From the NCBI GenBank assembly GCA_025351765.1, contig JANXVH010000158.1, forward strand, positions 1 through 64,000: a stretch of DNA of 64,000 bases, in the 5' to 3' direction. This document shows, piece by piece, positions 9,381-18,814 of the stretch. The notes beneath the pieces are model-generated. The model saw only the letters and a list, made by a program, of their open reading frames with translations. It was not told the DNA's origin and did not search any database. Position 1 is the first letter of the stretch; every line of letters begins with the position of its first letter. Origin of the DNA: Pedobacter sp. (GTDB lineage: Bacteria > Bacteroidota > Bacteroidia > Sphingobacteriales > Sphingobacteriaceae). A program made the translations under genes and the position numbers.

Positions 9381-10031
9381 ATGTTAAATGTTTTACTCGC
9401 TGTAGACCAAACGTTGGTTAGAGATGGAATTAAATTACTGCTTGAAACAAGTGGAGATATTACTATTCTTGATGAAGCTTCGAATCTTAATGAGCTAAAT
9501 TTTGCTATTAAAAATCATATCAATGCAGATATTGTGTTGCTTGATCTGGATATGCTTAGTTCTGACTCACCGGTTGCGATAAGTAACTTAAAAAGGTTAA
9601 ATAAGAAGGTTAAATTGATAGCGCTTTCCTCTAATGCCAACTTAAAGTTAATTGCAAACCTTTTTGAAGTCGGCTTATGCGGTTATTTGCTAAAGACAAT
9701 TGGTAAACAAGAGTTGTTATTTGCGCTTAATCATGTACAAAAAAAAGGCAAATACATTTGTACAGAATTTTCTGCGAGATTGCTTGATAAACTAGCTGCA
9801 AATTCTAGATTGGCTATTGATGAAAGCGATCAATCCGTATTATTCTCCGAAAGAGAAAAGGAAGTACTACAAATGATAGGAGAGGGGCTTACCAACGCGG
9901 AGATATCCGACAAGCTTTTTTTAAGTAAGAGAACAGTAGAGGGACATAGGCAAAATCTTATAGAAAAAACGGAATCACGAAATACTGCAACTTTAATACG
10001 CTATGCCCTTATTAATGGCTTGATCAATTAG
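9381..10031 (+). CDS. NarL/LuxR-family response regulator
   Basis: 216 residues: receiver domain (1-120) and GerE/LuxR HTH (about 150-213, EREKEVLQMIGEGLTN and SKRTVEGHR). The phosphorylatable Asp is D55 and the conserved Lys lies in LLKTIG. The acidic pair near the N-terminus is reduced: V8-D9 where the family usually has D-D, so Mg2+ binding and phosphorylation may be weak. A TTG three bases upstream (9378) is an alternative start; ATG 9381 is preferred. No kinase gene lies beside it, so it is an orphan here. Confidence 0.85.
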   Translation: MLNVLLAVDQTLVRDGIKLLLETSGDITILDEASNLNELNFAIKNHINADIVLLDLDMLSSDSPVAISNLKRLNKKVKLIALSSNANLKLIANLFEVGLCGYLLKTIGKQELLFALNHVQKKGKYICTEFSARLLDKLAANSRLAIDESDQSVLFSEREKEVLQMIGEGLTNAEISDKLFLSKRTVEGHRQNLIEKTESRNTATLIRYALINGLIN

Positions 10032-10100
10032 TAATTTCTTTTTTTCAGCACCGTTATTTTATACCTTTACTGCTATTCCTCAAGAAATAGACCCAGTAAT

Positions 10101-10766
10101 ATGCCTGAAGAACTAAATATAGAAAGTCTTAAAGAAATAGCCAGTCAGCTAAGTAATCCAATAGGCGAAATGGGACTTGTCACCTCTCAAAACATGGCCA
10201 ATACCAACGGTAATATGATCCTTCAAACTATAGCTGTAATGGATTTGAATCACTATGAATCCATTCTAGAGATAGGTCCGGCAGGTGGACGGCATGTAAG
10301 TTTATTGTTTACCGATATCGGAAACCTGGATTATTATGGAATAGATATCTCTGAATTAATGGTAGAGGAAGCCTCTCAGATAAATGCCTCACTTTCCCAA
10401 TCGGGTAATGTTGCTTTTTCGCTTACCGATGGAGAAACCATTCCTTTTGCAAATGAGTTTTTTAATAAAGCTTTTACTGTAAACACCTTATATTTCTGGA
10501 AAAATCCAAAAGCTTACGCAAAAGAGATTTATCGTGTGCTAAAGCCCGGTGCACAACTCTATCTTTCATTCTCAGAAAGGGAATTCATGGAGAAGCTTCC
10601 GTTTACCCAGTTCGGTTTTAATTTGTACAATATTCAAGAAACTAAAAATATTCTTGAACTGGCTGGCTTTACTATAGCTGAAGTTAAAACCTATTCAGAA
10701 CAGGTCAAAATGAATACAGGAACTGAAATAGAAAGACAATTTATAATCATCATCGCAACCAAATAA
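10101..10766 (+). CDS. Class I SAM-dependent methyltransferase
   Basis: 221 residues, cytoplasmic. SAM-binding motif I is ILEIGPAGGRHV (about 55-66), with YYGIDISELM as motif II. A methyltransferase-11-type motif (VLKPGAQLYLSFSE) follows the central strand. The substrate cannot be told; UbiE/phospholipid-type small-molecule methyltransferases look closest. It stands 69 bp after the response regulator and is followed by a decayed gene. Confidence 0.8.
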   Translation: MPEELNIESLKEIASQLSNPIGEMGLVTSQNMANTNGNMILQTIAVMDLNHYESILEIGPAGGRHVSLLFTDIGNLDYYGIDISELMVEEASQINASLSQSGNVAFSLTDGETIPFANEFFNKAFTVNTLYFWKNPKAYAKEIYRVLKPGAQLYLSFSEREFMEKLPFTQFGFNLYNIQETKNILELAGFTIAEVKTYSEQVKMNTGTEIERQFIIIIATK

Positions 10767-10779
10767 TTACACGAGTCTA

Positions 10780-10991
10780 AGTAAAATAGGATTATTGGAT
10801 TGGGTACCATAGGGACACCTATGTGCAGCACCTTATTAAAAGCTGGTTACCAGATAACGGTGTACAACAGAAATAAGGTCAAAGCCAAATTATTTGCTAA
10901 AGAAGGAGCTACTGTTACGCGAGCGCACAAGATTATGCTCAGTATAGTTTATGGGATAATAAATATCTCCAGTTCCCAAATGTTCAATTAA
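10780..10991 (+). pseudogene. Broken 5' fragment of a beta-hydroxyacid dehydrogenase
   Basis: The N-terminal Rossmann fold of the 6-phosphogluconate/3-hydroxyisobutyrate dehydrogenase family can be read as S-K-I-G in one frame (10780-10791), then IGLGTIGTPMCSTLLKAGY and ITVYNRNKVKAKL in the next, so a base is missing near 10792. No ATG start remains. Similarity stops after about 45 residues and the frame ends at 10991, so about 85% of the usual 290 residues is gone. The remnant cannot make an enzyme. Confidence 0.7.
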
Positions 10992-11015
10992 ACAATCTGT
11001 AGCGTTAATTTGATG

Positions 11016-11078
11016 ATGTTGTATTATTAATACCCTGTAACATCACTGTCAAATATCAGCATATTAATACTACAACAT
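11016..11078. repeat. 17-bp inverted repeat between convergent genes
   Basis: The arms 11016-11032 and 11062-11078 (ATGTTGTATTATTAATA and its complement) match at 16 of 17 positions around a 29-nt spacer. It lies between the dehydrogenase remnant and the 3' end of the receiver gene. There is no T-tract, so it is not a classic terminator; it may stabilise the 3' end of the receiver mRNA. Confidence 0.6.
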
Positions 11079-11092
11079 TCACAATATGTAAA

Positions 11093-11461
11093 CTATGCTG
11101 CCTGTAAAAGTTCATTCACTCTATTTAAAATTACGAACAGATCAAAAGGCTTCGCTACAAAACAATCTGCGCATGATTGTTTTTTCACAAAATCAGATGG
11201 CAGGTGAGCAGACATAATAAGCACTGGTTTCTCTTTCAGAATCTCCCTATGCTTAATTTCCGAACAAACTTCCAAGCCATCTCCATCAGGCAGCATTACG
11301 TCCAGCAAAAACAGATCTGGCACTTTTATCAATAACCTGGAATTAAACGAAGCAACCGTTTCAAACAGTTCTACATCAAATCCCTCTTCATTTAAGAAAT
11401 ACTGAAGTATAAATCCAATATCCTTGTTATCCTCTACAATGTAGATGCTTTTCTTTTCCAT
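11093..11461 (-). CDS. Stand-alone CheY-like receiver protein
   Basis: 122 residues, one receiver domain with no output domain. Acidic pair E10-D11, phospho-acceptor D54 in FLLDVMLPDGDG, conserved Lys in VAKPFD. It probably passes phosphate or acts by protein contact; no kinase gene is adjacent. ATG 11461 is followed directly by the first strand (KSIYIVEDN). It is divergent from the GH92 gene across 212 bp. Confidence 0.88.
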   Translation of the reverse strand: MEKKSIYIVEDNKDIGFILQYFLNEEGFDVELFETVASFNSRLLIKVPDLFLLDVMLPDGDGLEVCSEIKHREILKEKPVLIMSAHLPSDFVKKQSCADCFVAKPFDLFVILNRVNELLQAA

Positions 11462-11623
11462 AATAATAATTCATAGGTAGATGAATTCTTAATCTCTTAA
11501 CACCTATAATTAACAAAGGTTGTGCCGAGAATGGATATATTTAACAGAACATTTTCTTATCCAAACTGTTACCATACTTGCTTTTTCTGTGGGTAATGTG
11601 GTAAAAGCATGTATAGCCTTAAG

Positions 11624-11651
11624 TTGTATGCTTTTATATTTTATATATTTG
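11624..11651 (+). promoter_or_regulatory. Bacteroidota-type promoter of the GH92 gene
   Basis: TTG at 11624-11626, a 17-bp gap, then TATATTTG at 11644-11651, a full match to the TAnnTTTG -7 element. The predicted start of transcription near 11658 leaves a leader of about 16 nt before ATG 11674. Confidence 0.5.
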
Positions 11652-11673
11652 AGGAACAACACAATTAACCAAA

Positions 11674-13860
11674 ATGATGAATAATCTAACTAAAGGCATT
11701 TTCAATGCCCTAATGTTGCTGCTACTCGTGGTGCCTACTGTAAAATCTCAATCTGATAAAGGTTACACCCAATATGTAAACACATTTGTGGGCACTTATC
11801 CATTAACCGACCCAAAAATATTGGGCTATGAGCTTCCTACCGGATGGAGATCATGGGCAGGCCTAACGTTTCCGGGTAGCGCTTTACCTAATGCCATGGT
11901 TCAGTTAAGCCCTATGACGGAGTATGGCTCTGGCGCTGGTTATGAGTATGAAGATAATGCTATTCTAAGTTTTACCCATACCAATAAAGGACACTGGAAT
12001 CTATGTAATATTCCAATTCTGCCGGTGTCCAGTCTTGCCGGCGATGCTCCGATTTTAAATAAAGGCAGTAAGTTCGGTTCAAGATTTTCTCATAAAAAAG
12101 AAAGCTCTTCCCCAGGCTTTTATCAAGTATACCTGGATGATTATAATGTAAACGTTAGTCTAACATCAACTCTAAGGTGCGGTTACCATAAATATGAATA
12201 TAAAAATGCTGTAAACAGGCAAATTCTCTTTGATCTTGCCAAAGCCAACAGCAGGGTAAACGGCTGGAAAATAGAGCAAGAAGGAACGTCTATCGTTAAA
12301 GGCTATCAACAATCAGGTGGTAAAATTTATTTCTATGCAATCAGCAATACACCTATTGAAAAGCTTGAAGTTAACCAGGAAGGGGCAAGTGAGGGTTACG
12401 CCATGCTTCATCTTGCAAATAACGCCAACAATGCTGTTGAGCTCAAAATAGGTTTATCTTTTGTTAGTGTAGAAAACGCAAAGCTAAACCTGGAGATGGA
12501 AATTGGCAATAAAACTTTTGATGCGGTACGCAAAGCAGCCAACCAAACCTGGGAAAACCTGCTTTCTTCAATCCAGGTAAAAGGCGGTACTGTTAAGCAA
12601 AAAGGAATGCTTTATTCTTGTTTGTACAGATCATTCTTATGGCCAGTTTTAAGAAGTGACGTAAACGGAGAGTTTACTGATGCTAAAAGGAATGTAGTAA
12701 AAGCAGATTATAACTATTATACTGAACCTTCATTATGGGATACCTACCGTAATAAAGACGTGCTTTTAGGATTGATTACTCCAAATGTTACGCTGGACGT
12801 AATTAAGTCTATGAAGGAAGTAGGCGATAAGACTGGCTTCATTCCTACATTTTTTCATGGAGATCATGGCACTTCATCCATTGCCGGTGCCTATTTAAGA
12901 GGGATTGATAACTTTGATATTAAAGGCACTTACCAAATCCTACTAAGAAATGCTAATTTAACGCCAGGTGCGCGTCCGTTTGTAGATGAATACATCAAAA
13001 AGGGCTTTATATCAGATCCAGACGTGGCCAATCCAAAAGTAGAAACAAAGGGAAGAGCTGGTGTTTCTAAAACATTGGAGTATTCTTATGATGATTATTC
13101 TCTGGCACAGATAGCTAAGAAGCTAGGCGATACCGCTAATTACAGAATACTGATGGCCAGGTCTCAAAACTATAAAAATATGTTTGATCCTTCCACCAGG
13201 TTTATGCGAGGAAGGTTAGAGAATGGCGACTGGATTAAACCGTTTAACCCACAATATCCTTATTACGAATACATGTACAGAGAAGCCAATGCATGGCAAG
13301 TCTCTTTTTTTGCTCCGCATGATATGCCGGGTTTGATAAAATTATATGGCGGTCCGAAAGGGTTTGAATCAAAACTAGATTCTCTTTTTACCTTGCCCTG
13401 GAACCCTAAATACATTGCGCGTAACGTAGAAACTATGATTGGTCAGTATTGTCAGGGCAACCAGCCAGATCATGAAGCACCTTTTGCATATACCTTTATT
13501 GGCAAGCCAGAAAAAACCCAAAAGATATTAGACAACATTTTAAATAACCTTTATGGCATAGGTCCGGAAGGATTGGCGCTTTCCGGTATGGACGATGCAG
13601 GCGAGATGTCGGCCTGGTACGTATTCTCCTCACTAGGTTTGTACACGTTTTCTGCCACAGATCCCGAATACCTGGTAACTGCACCTTTATTTGACCAGGT
13701 AAAATGGAGAACCAGTAGCGGCAAAACCATTATCATCAACAAACCCGGTAATGGTAGGGCAATAACAGGTATAAAAGTAAATGGTAAAGAAAACAAAGGG
13801 TATTTTGTATCGCATGATTTGTTTAAGAATGGCGGTACAATTGATATAACTACGAAATAG
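11674..13860 (+). CDS. Secreted GH92 alpha-mannosidase family enzyme
   Basis: 728 residues with a signal peptide (to about VKSQS), N-terminal beta-sandwich (YVNTFVGT start typical of GH92) and (alpha/alpha)6 catalytic domain. GH92 enzymes are Ca2+-dependent inverting exo-alpha-mannosidases. The general-acid position is the Glu of REANAWQ (E537), matching the family E-G-N-x-W-Q block, and the base region is G-M-D-D-A-G-E-M-S with D640 and D641, so catalytic residues look intact. The family N-x-P block is GNQPDHEAP, somewhat different from the common GNEPSHH, hinting at altered substrate contacts. It is monocistronic by spacing (217 bp to the next gene). The linkage cleaved cannot be told from sequence. 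Confidence 0.9.
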   Translation: MMNNLTKGIFNALMLLLLVVPTVKSQSDKGYTQYVNTFVGTYPLTDPKILGYELPTGWRSWAGLTFPGSALPNAMVQLSPMTEYGSGAGYEYEDNAILSFTHTNKGHWNLCNIPILPVSSLAGDAPILNKGSKFGSRFSHKKESSSPGFYQVYLDDYNVNVSLTSTLRCGYHKYEYKNAVNRQILFDLAKANSRVNGWKIEQEGTSIVKGYQQSGGKIYFYAISNTPIEKLEVNQEGASEGYAMLHLANNANNAVELKIGLSFVSVENAKLNLEMEIGNKTFDAVRKAANQTWENLLSSIQVKGGTVKQKGMLYSCLYRSFLWPVLRSDVNGEFTDAKRNVVKADYNYYTEPSLWDTYRNKDVLLGLITPNVTLDVIKSMKEVGDKTGFIPTFFHGDHGTSSIAGAYLRGIDNFDIKGTYQILLRNANLTPGARPFVDEYIKKGFISDPDVANPKVETKGRAGVSKTLEYSYDDYSLAQIAKKLGDTANYRILMARSQNYKNMFDPSTRFMRGRLENGDWIKPFNPQYPYYEYMYREANAWQVSFFAPHDMPGLIKLYGGPKGFESKLDSLFTLPWNPKYIARNVETMIGQYCQGNQPDHEAPFAYTFIGKPEKTQKILDNILNNLYGIGPEGLALSGMDDAGEMSAWYVFSSLGLYTFSATDPEYLVTAPLFDQVKWRTSSGKTIIINKPGNGRAITGIKVNGKENKGYFVSHDLFKNGGTIDITTK

Positions 13861-14077
13861 GGGGTGGGGGTATTTATACGTACCTCCATTTTAATAGTGC
13901 ATGAAATATCATGCATTCCTCTCTGTCTGAATACCTAACCTGTAAACCATCAATTACCGCGCAATGTATCATAAAGGGAATATAAATTTGAACAGGAGGT
14001 TAAAACATAAAGTTAATAGTTTTATTGGGTTGCGTATATTGCGGCAGCTAAACTCAATTTAGCTTGTTAAAACTAGT

Positions 14078-14740
14078 ATGAAAAAAATAATCTTATTTTT
14101 TTGCTGCTTTCCAATGATGCTGGCAAATGCGCAAACTCCTAACATGCATGAGATATTTAATGGTAAAAATCTGGAAGGTTGGTCCAAGTATCTTACAAGT
14201 CAGGGTGTTAACAAAGATTCTCACAATGTGATTACCGTACAAGATGAGGCAATTCATGTAACGGGACAGGATTTTGGTTACCTCGTTACGGATAAAAAGT
14301 ACGGCGATTTCCACCTCTCACTTGAGTTTAAATGGGGAGAAAAGAAGTTTCCGCCAAGAGAAAAAGAAAAACGTGATGCAGGTGTTTGCTTTAGTGTAGA
14401 TCTTTCGGTCAACAAAATATGGCCCCGTGGGGCAGAATGCCAGATACAAGAAGGCGATGTGGGCGATTTATGGCTTATTGATAGCGTAACTGCATTTGTT
14501 GATGGCATTCAAATGGAGCCAAGTGATAATGCATATATGGCTAAGCTCAAAGACGGGGAGCGGCCGCACGGCGAATGGAATACTGTTGAAGTATTCTTTA
14601 AAAAAGGTCGCTTTAAATTTTATGTTAATGGAGTTCTTGTAAACGAAGGAGAATACCTATCAATAACAAGCGGTAGAATCCTGTTGCAATCTGAAGGAGC
14701 AGAGGTATTCTACCGCAAAGTAAAAATAGAAGAGTTTTAG
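14078..14740 (+). CDS. Secreted DUF1080 (3-keto-disaccharide hydrolase domain) protein
   Basis: 220 residues: signal peptide (MKKIILFFCCFPMML to NAQT) and one DUF1080 concanavalin-like domain, with the usual IFNGKNLEGW start, DAGVCFS core, WNTVEVFFKKGRFKFYVNG and a closing strand. Some DUF1080 proteins act on 3-keto-glycosides after a dehydrogenase oxidises the sugar; others are binding modules. A PQQ-type sugar dehydrogenase gene 4 kb away makes an oxidised-sugar role imaginable, but this is inference. It is convergent with the LacI gene. Confidence 0.82.
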   Translation: MKKIILFFCCFPMMLANAQTPNMHEIFNGKNLEGWSKYLTSQGVNKDSHNVITVQDEAIHVTGQDFGYLVTDKKYGDFHLSLEFKWGEKKFPPREKEKRDAGVCFSVDLSVNKIWPRGAECQIQEGDVGDLWLIDSVTAFVDGIQMEPSDNAYMAKLKDGERPHGEWNTVEVFFKKGRFKFYVNGVLVNEGEYLSITSGRILLQSEGAEVFYRKVKIEEF

Positions 14741-14768
14741 CTAACTAAAGCTGCTCCGGCGTAGGTAC

Positions 14769-14809
14769 TTGTGCTTACTATATTATGTTTAGCGTTATTT
14801 TAAGCACAA
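14769..14809. repeat. 9-bp inverted repeat between convergent genes
   Basis: TTGTGCTTA (14769-14777) and TAAGCACAA (14801-14809) are perfect complements around 23 nt. It lies between the 3' ends of the DUF1080 and LacI genes. No T-run follows on either strand, so a terminator role is uncertain. Confidence 0.3.
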
Positions 14810-14831
14810 AAAACTAAAAAAATCTAGTAAA

Positions 14832-15851
14832 CTAAATCTTCTCTTTTCCCTTCCAATGCAATTCTCCATCCAGCAACTTGGTTTCAAATTCATATATCGG
14901 GTACTTGCTTTCAATGAGCTTAATTAGCATTTCTGCAGCAATTTCACCCATTTCAAAAGCCCGCTGGCGGATAAAAGATATGCCGGGCGACAATAGATCT
15001 ATCACATCAGAATTAGAAAATCCAATAATGGTTAACTGATCTGCTTTGCCTAAACGTTTTAAAACGCGCAGGGCGGAAGTGCTTATCCTATCGCTTGATA
15101 TCAGCAAAGCATCAGCCTTAATCTCCTTAGTTAAATAATGATCAATAGCGGTTTCAATCTCCTGTGGGTTACGGCCGCCCTCATGGCAATAAAATACCAA
15201 TCGTTCATCAAACGGAATTTGGTTTGCCTTTAATGCAGCCATATAGCCGTTTAGGCGCTCTATGGTAATAGAAAGTTGAGGGGCGTTGGTAAGGTGTCCG
15301 ATGCCTTTAAAACCTTTTTTTAACAAAACTTCAGTGGCTTCGTAAGCAGCTTTAAAATTGTCTGTAGTCACTTTAAAGGTTTCAATCTCATCCAGTATCC
15401 TATCAAAAAATACGATGGGCATACCTCGCTCATGCAGGGAGGTAATGTGTTCGTAGTTGGTGGTTTGGGATGACATAGAAACCAAAATACCATCAACAGA
15501 CCTGCTGGCAAGGTGACTCATATTGGTCACTTCCCGTTCAAAAGAATCGTGGCTCTGGGTAATAATAACGTGGTAGCCTTTTTCGTAGGCAATAGATTCA
15601 ATGCCATTGATCACCTGCGAGAAAAAGCTGCTGGCCACATCAGATAGTAATACGCCTATAGAATTACTTCTCCCTCTTTTGAGACTAACTGCTATAGGGT
15701 TGGAGTGGTAGTTTATTTTCTTTGCATACTCCAGCACAATTCGCTTAGTTTCAGCACTCACTTCGTGACTATCGCTCAATGCTCTGGAAACCGTTGAGAT
15801 GGACACGCATAGGGCCTCGGCTATTTGTTTGATGGTGGCAGCTCGGTACAT
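14832..15851 (-). CDS. LacI/GalR-family transcriptional regulator
   Basis: 339 residues. N-terminal HTH (ATIKQIAEALCVSISTVSRA, hinge NYHSNPIAVSLKRGRS), then a periplasmic-binding-protein-like sensor domain (IGVLLSDVASSFFSQVI to WKGKEKI). ATG 15851 is preferred to the in-frame TTG at 15857. It is divergent from the GH2-dehydrogenase-propeller operon at 16006, which it probably controls in response to a released sugar. An inverted repeat at 15860-15880, just upstream of its start, could be an autoregulatory operator. Confidence 0.9.
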   Translation of the reverse strand: MYRAATIKQIAEALCVSISTVSRALSDSHEVSAETKRIVLEYAKKINYHSNPIAVSLKRGRSNSIGVLLSDVASSFFSQVINGIESIAYEKGYHVIITQSHDSFEREVTNMSHLASRSVDGILVSMSSQTTNYEHITSLHERGMPIVFFDRILDEIETFKVTTDNFKAAYEATEVLLKKGFKGIGHLTNAPQLSITIERLNGYMAALKANQIPFDERLVFYCHEGGRNPQEIETAIDHYLTKEIKADALLISSDRISTSALRVLKRLGKADQLTIIGFSNSDVIDLLSPGISFIRQRAFEMGEIAAEMLIKLIESKYPIYEFETKLLDGELHWKGKEKI

Positions 15852-15859
15852 AGACAATT

Positions 15860-15880
15860 ATAACTAAATTCAATAGTTAT
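15860..15880. promoter_or_regulatory. Inverted repeat, candidate LacI operator
   Basis: ATAACTA and TAGTTAT are perfect arms around 7 nt (AATTCAA), 9 bp upstream of the LacI start. A second small palindrome, CAATA-GT-TATTG (15871-15882), overlaps it. The position suits autorepression; the CG-centred core common in LacI operators is absent. Confidence 0.35.
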
Positions 15881-15906
15881 TGCAAGAAGCTTATTTTCGG
15901 TAACGA

Positions 15907-15935
15907 TTGCGTAGTTTTAATCACACCTATATTTT
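15907..15935 (+). promoter_or_regulatory. Candidate promoter of the GH2-dehydrogenase operon
   Basis: TTG at 15907-15909, an 18-bp gap, then TATATTTT (15928-15935), which matches TAnnTTTG at 7 of 8 positions. Transcription would start near 15942, giving a leader of about 64 nt before ATG 16006. Confidence 0.35.
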
Positions 15936-16005
15936 TTTTGTAGGCTGCTACTATTTAATCTTGCTTCTTATTGTATTTAACCAAATTGAAATCTAAAAGA
16001 TCCCT

Positions 16006-18774
16006 ATGAAAAAAATATTGCTTCCATTGCTGCTCATTATATCTTGTTTCAGTGCATTTTCGCAGGGTACTGTAGTAAAGTATCTTTCAGGTATTGATAA
16101 AGATAATACCGTACAATGGGATTTCTTTTGCACTGCTGGCAGAAAAAGTGGCGTCTGGACAAAAATAGCTGTCCCATCAAATTGGGAGTTGCAAGGCTTT
16201 GGCACCTACAATTACGGCCACGATAACAATAAGGCCAGTGAACAAGGTCAATATAAACATGAGTTTTTAACTGAAAACTGGAATGGTAAAAAGGTTTACA
16301 TTGTATTTGAGGGTTCAATGACTGATACTAAAGTGATGGTTAACGGTAAATTAGCAGGACCGGTACATCAAGGTAGTTTTTACCGTTTTAAATATGATAT
16401 AACTGATCTGCTTAAACCTTCTGGTAAGAATTTATTAGAAGTTACGGTTGATAAAACATCCGCCAATGCTTCCATAAACAGGGCTGAGCGCAAGAGCGAT
16501 TTTTGGGTGTTTGGCGGTATTTTCAGACCAGTTTACTTAGAAATTGTGCCCGAGGTGTTCATAGACCGACTAGCCATCAATGCAAAGGCTAATGGTGCTT
16601 TTGAAATGGATGTATATACACAACATTTAAATGGTGATGAAACCATTGAAGCGCAGGTGCAAAAGCTAAACGGGCAGAATGTTGGTAAGCCATTTATGGT
16701 TACAGCTAGTAATAATGTAGATCATACCTCATTAAAGGCTGATTTTGCACAGCCGGCTTTGTGGAGTGCTGAGTTTCCTAACAGGTACCAGGTGGTAGTA
16801 AGTATTAAGAATAAACAAAAGGTATTGCATTGCGTTACGCAAAAATTCGGGTTCCGCACTGTAGAGCTCCGTGTTAACGATGGTTTGTACGTCAATGGAA
16901 GCAGGATCATATTAAAGGGTAGCAACCGACATAGTTTTTGGCCTGAAACTGGAAGAACCTTAAGTCATGGCGTTCATTTATTGGATGTTAACTTAATGAA
17001 AGAAATGAATATGAATGCGGTAAGGATGTCTCATTATCCGCCAGATCAGGATTTTTTGGATGTATGTGATTCAGTAGGATTGTATGTTTTGGATGAATTA
17101 ACCGGATGGCAAGCTTTTTATGATACAGAAGTTGGCCGCAAACTTGTTAAAGAGCTGGTAGTTAGAGATGTTAACCATCCTGCTATATTGTTTTGGGATA
17201 ATGGAAATGAGGGGGGCTTTAACAGAGAACTGGATAATGATTATGCGTTATATGATCCACAGAAACGTACCGTAATTCATCCTTGGGAAAAGTTTAATGG
17301 TACTGATACTAAGCATTATCCAGATTATAATGCCATTGTTAAAACTGTGGCCAGTGGACAGGAAGTATTCTTTACCACTGAGTTTATGCACGGTCTGTAC
17401 GATGGTGGAGCAGGCGCGGGTTTAGATGATTTTTGGTCAGAGATGCAAAAACATCCTCATGGTGCAGGTGGTTTTATATGGGCTTTTGCTGACGAGTCAG
17501 TTATCCGTACGGATAAGAATGGCGCTTATGATTCAGATGGTAACCATGCGCCAGATGGTATTGTTGGCCCGCATAGAGAAAAGGAAGGTAGCTTTTATAC
17601 CATAAAAGAAATCTGGTCGCCAGTTTACATTAACCCACAACCTATTAATGCCACTTTTAAGGGTAAAATTTCAGTAGAGAACAGGTATTCTTTTACCAAT
17701 TTAAACCAATGCACCTTTAAATGGAAACTGGTTAATTTTCCTTTACCAGGATCAAAAAGTACAGCCGCAATAGTAAAAGCTACCGGTTCTGTTGTTTCGC
17801 CCGACTTAAAACATGGTGAAAAAGGTTGGCTTAATCTAGCCTTGCCAACTACATGGAAAGCAAACGACGCATTGTACTTAACGGCTTATGGGCCAGATAA
17901 AAAAGAGATCTTTACCTGGAGCTGGTCTATTGCAACACCTTCCTTTGTGGCTCAAAAAGCCAATCCTTTAATAGCTTCAAAAGGCGCTGTAGTAAAACCA
18001 ACGGTAACAGATGGAGGGCAAGCACTTGTGGTAAAATGTGACGGCATTAGCTATTACTTCGATAAATCTACAGGATACATACAGCAAGTAGTTAAGCCTA
18101 ATGGCATTGTTTCCTTATCGGGCGGACCAGTTTTAGCGGGTGTGCAAACCACTTTAAAGGAGTTTACCCATAAGGTGGATGGCGATAAACACATTGTAGA
18201 AGCGGACTATCAGGGTGGCGGTTCTTTGCATATAAAATGGACTTTTCAATCCGGTCAGCGTGCCAAATTGGAATATGAATACACACAGCAGGGAGAAGTC
18301 AGTTTTTCTGGTATCACCTTTAATTATCCAGAAGAAAAGATTACCGGTATGAAGTGGTTGGGTAGAGGCCCTTACCGTGTTTGGCAGAATAGGTTAAAAG
18401 GGCAGCAGTTTGGCGTATTCCATAAAGACTATAACAACGCTATAACCGGTGAAACCTGGATTTATCCTGAGTTTAAAGGATACCATTCTGAAGTGAACTG
18501 GATTACTATTGAAACCAAAGAATCACCTTTTACGGTATATACCAAAGATCCAAACATGTACTTTCAAATGCTGAAACCTGCCAGAGAAATGGCTGCTTTA
18601 GAGAACAACAATGTAGAGCCCCCATTTCCTGATGGAAGCATTGGATTCTTACAAAATATTAGCGCTATCGGCACTAAATTTCAGTCAGCAAAATCAATGG
18701 GTCCGCAAAGTCAGAAAGCCAAACTTGACGGAAACGCTATTAAAGGTACGTTATGGTTTGATTTTAGTAAATAA
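16006..18774 (+). CDS. Secreted GH2 glycoside hydrolase, large type
   Basis: 922 residues with signal peptide (MKKILLPLLLIISCF to AFSQG), jelly-roll domain (VPSNWELQGFGTYNYG), Ig-like domain, TIM barrel and a large C-terminal beta region (about 600-922). Acid/base candidate E402 in FWDNGNEGGF; nucleophile candidate E459 in VFFTTEFMHGL. The N-G-N-E-G-G variant differs from the LacZ-type block and suggests a GH2 subgroup other than classical beta-galactosidase. It leads an operon with the sugar dehydrogenase (40 bp) and propeller (8 bp further). Regulation by the divergent LacI protein is likely. Confidence 0.88.
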   Translation: MKKILLPLLLIISCFSAFSQGTVVKYLSGIDKDNTVQWDFFCTAGRKSGVWTKIAVPSNWELQGFGTYNYGHDNNKASEQGQYKHEFLTENWNGKKVYIVFEGSMTDTKVMVNGKLAGPVHQGSFYRFKYDITDLLKPSGKNLLEVTVDKTSANASINRAERKSDFWVFGGIFRPVYLEIVPEVFIDRLAINAKANGAFEMDVYTQHLNGDETIEAQVQKLNGQNVGKPFMVTASNNVDHTSLKADFAQPALWSAEFPNRYQVVVSIKNKQKVLHCVTQKFGFRTVELRVNDGLYVNGSRIILKGSNRHSFWPETGRTLSHGVHLLDVNLMKEMNMNAVRMSHYPPDQDFLDVCDSVGLYVLDELTGWQAFYDTEVGRKLVKELVVRDVNHPAILFWDNGNEGGFNRELDNDYALYDPQKRTVIHPWEKFNGTDTKHYPDYNAIVKTVASGQEVFFTTEFMHGLYDGGAGAGLDDFWSEMQKHPHGAGGFIWAFADESVIRTDKNGAYDSDGNHAPDGIVGPHREKEGSFYTIKEIWSPVYINPQPINATFKGKISVENRYSFTNLNQCTFKWKLVNFPLPGSKSTAAIVKATGSVVSPDLKHGEKGWLNLALPTTWKANDALYLTAYGPDKKEIFTWSWSIATPSFVAQKANPLIASKGAVVKPTVTDGGQALVVKCDGISYYFDKSTGYIQQVVKPNGIVSLSGGPVLAGVQTTLKEFTHKVDGDKHIVEADYQGGGSLHIKWTFQSGQRAKLEYEYTQQGEVSFSGITFNYPEEKITGMKWLGRGPYRVWQNRLKGQQFGVFHKDYNNAITGETWIYPEFKGYHSEVNWITIETKESPFTVYTKDPNMYFQMLKPAREMAALENNNVEPPFPDGSIGFLQNISAIGTKFQSAKSMGPQSQKAKLDGNAIKGTLWFDFSK

Positions 18775-18814
18775 CAAATAAATTATAATATAACACACAA
18801 TATATCAAATCATT

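Noticed and set aside
10800..10991. Complete small NAD-binding gene
   Set aside because: It lacks an ATG, the first motif is in another frame, and the fold is cut after about 45 residues.
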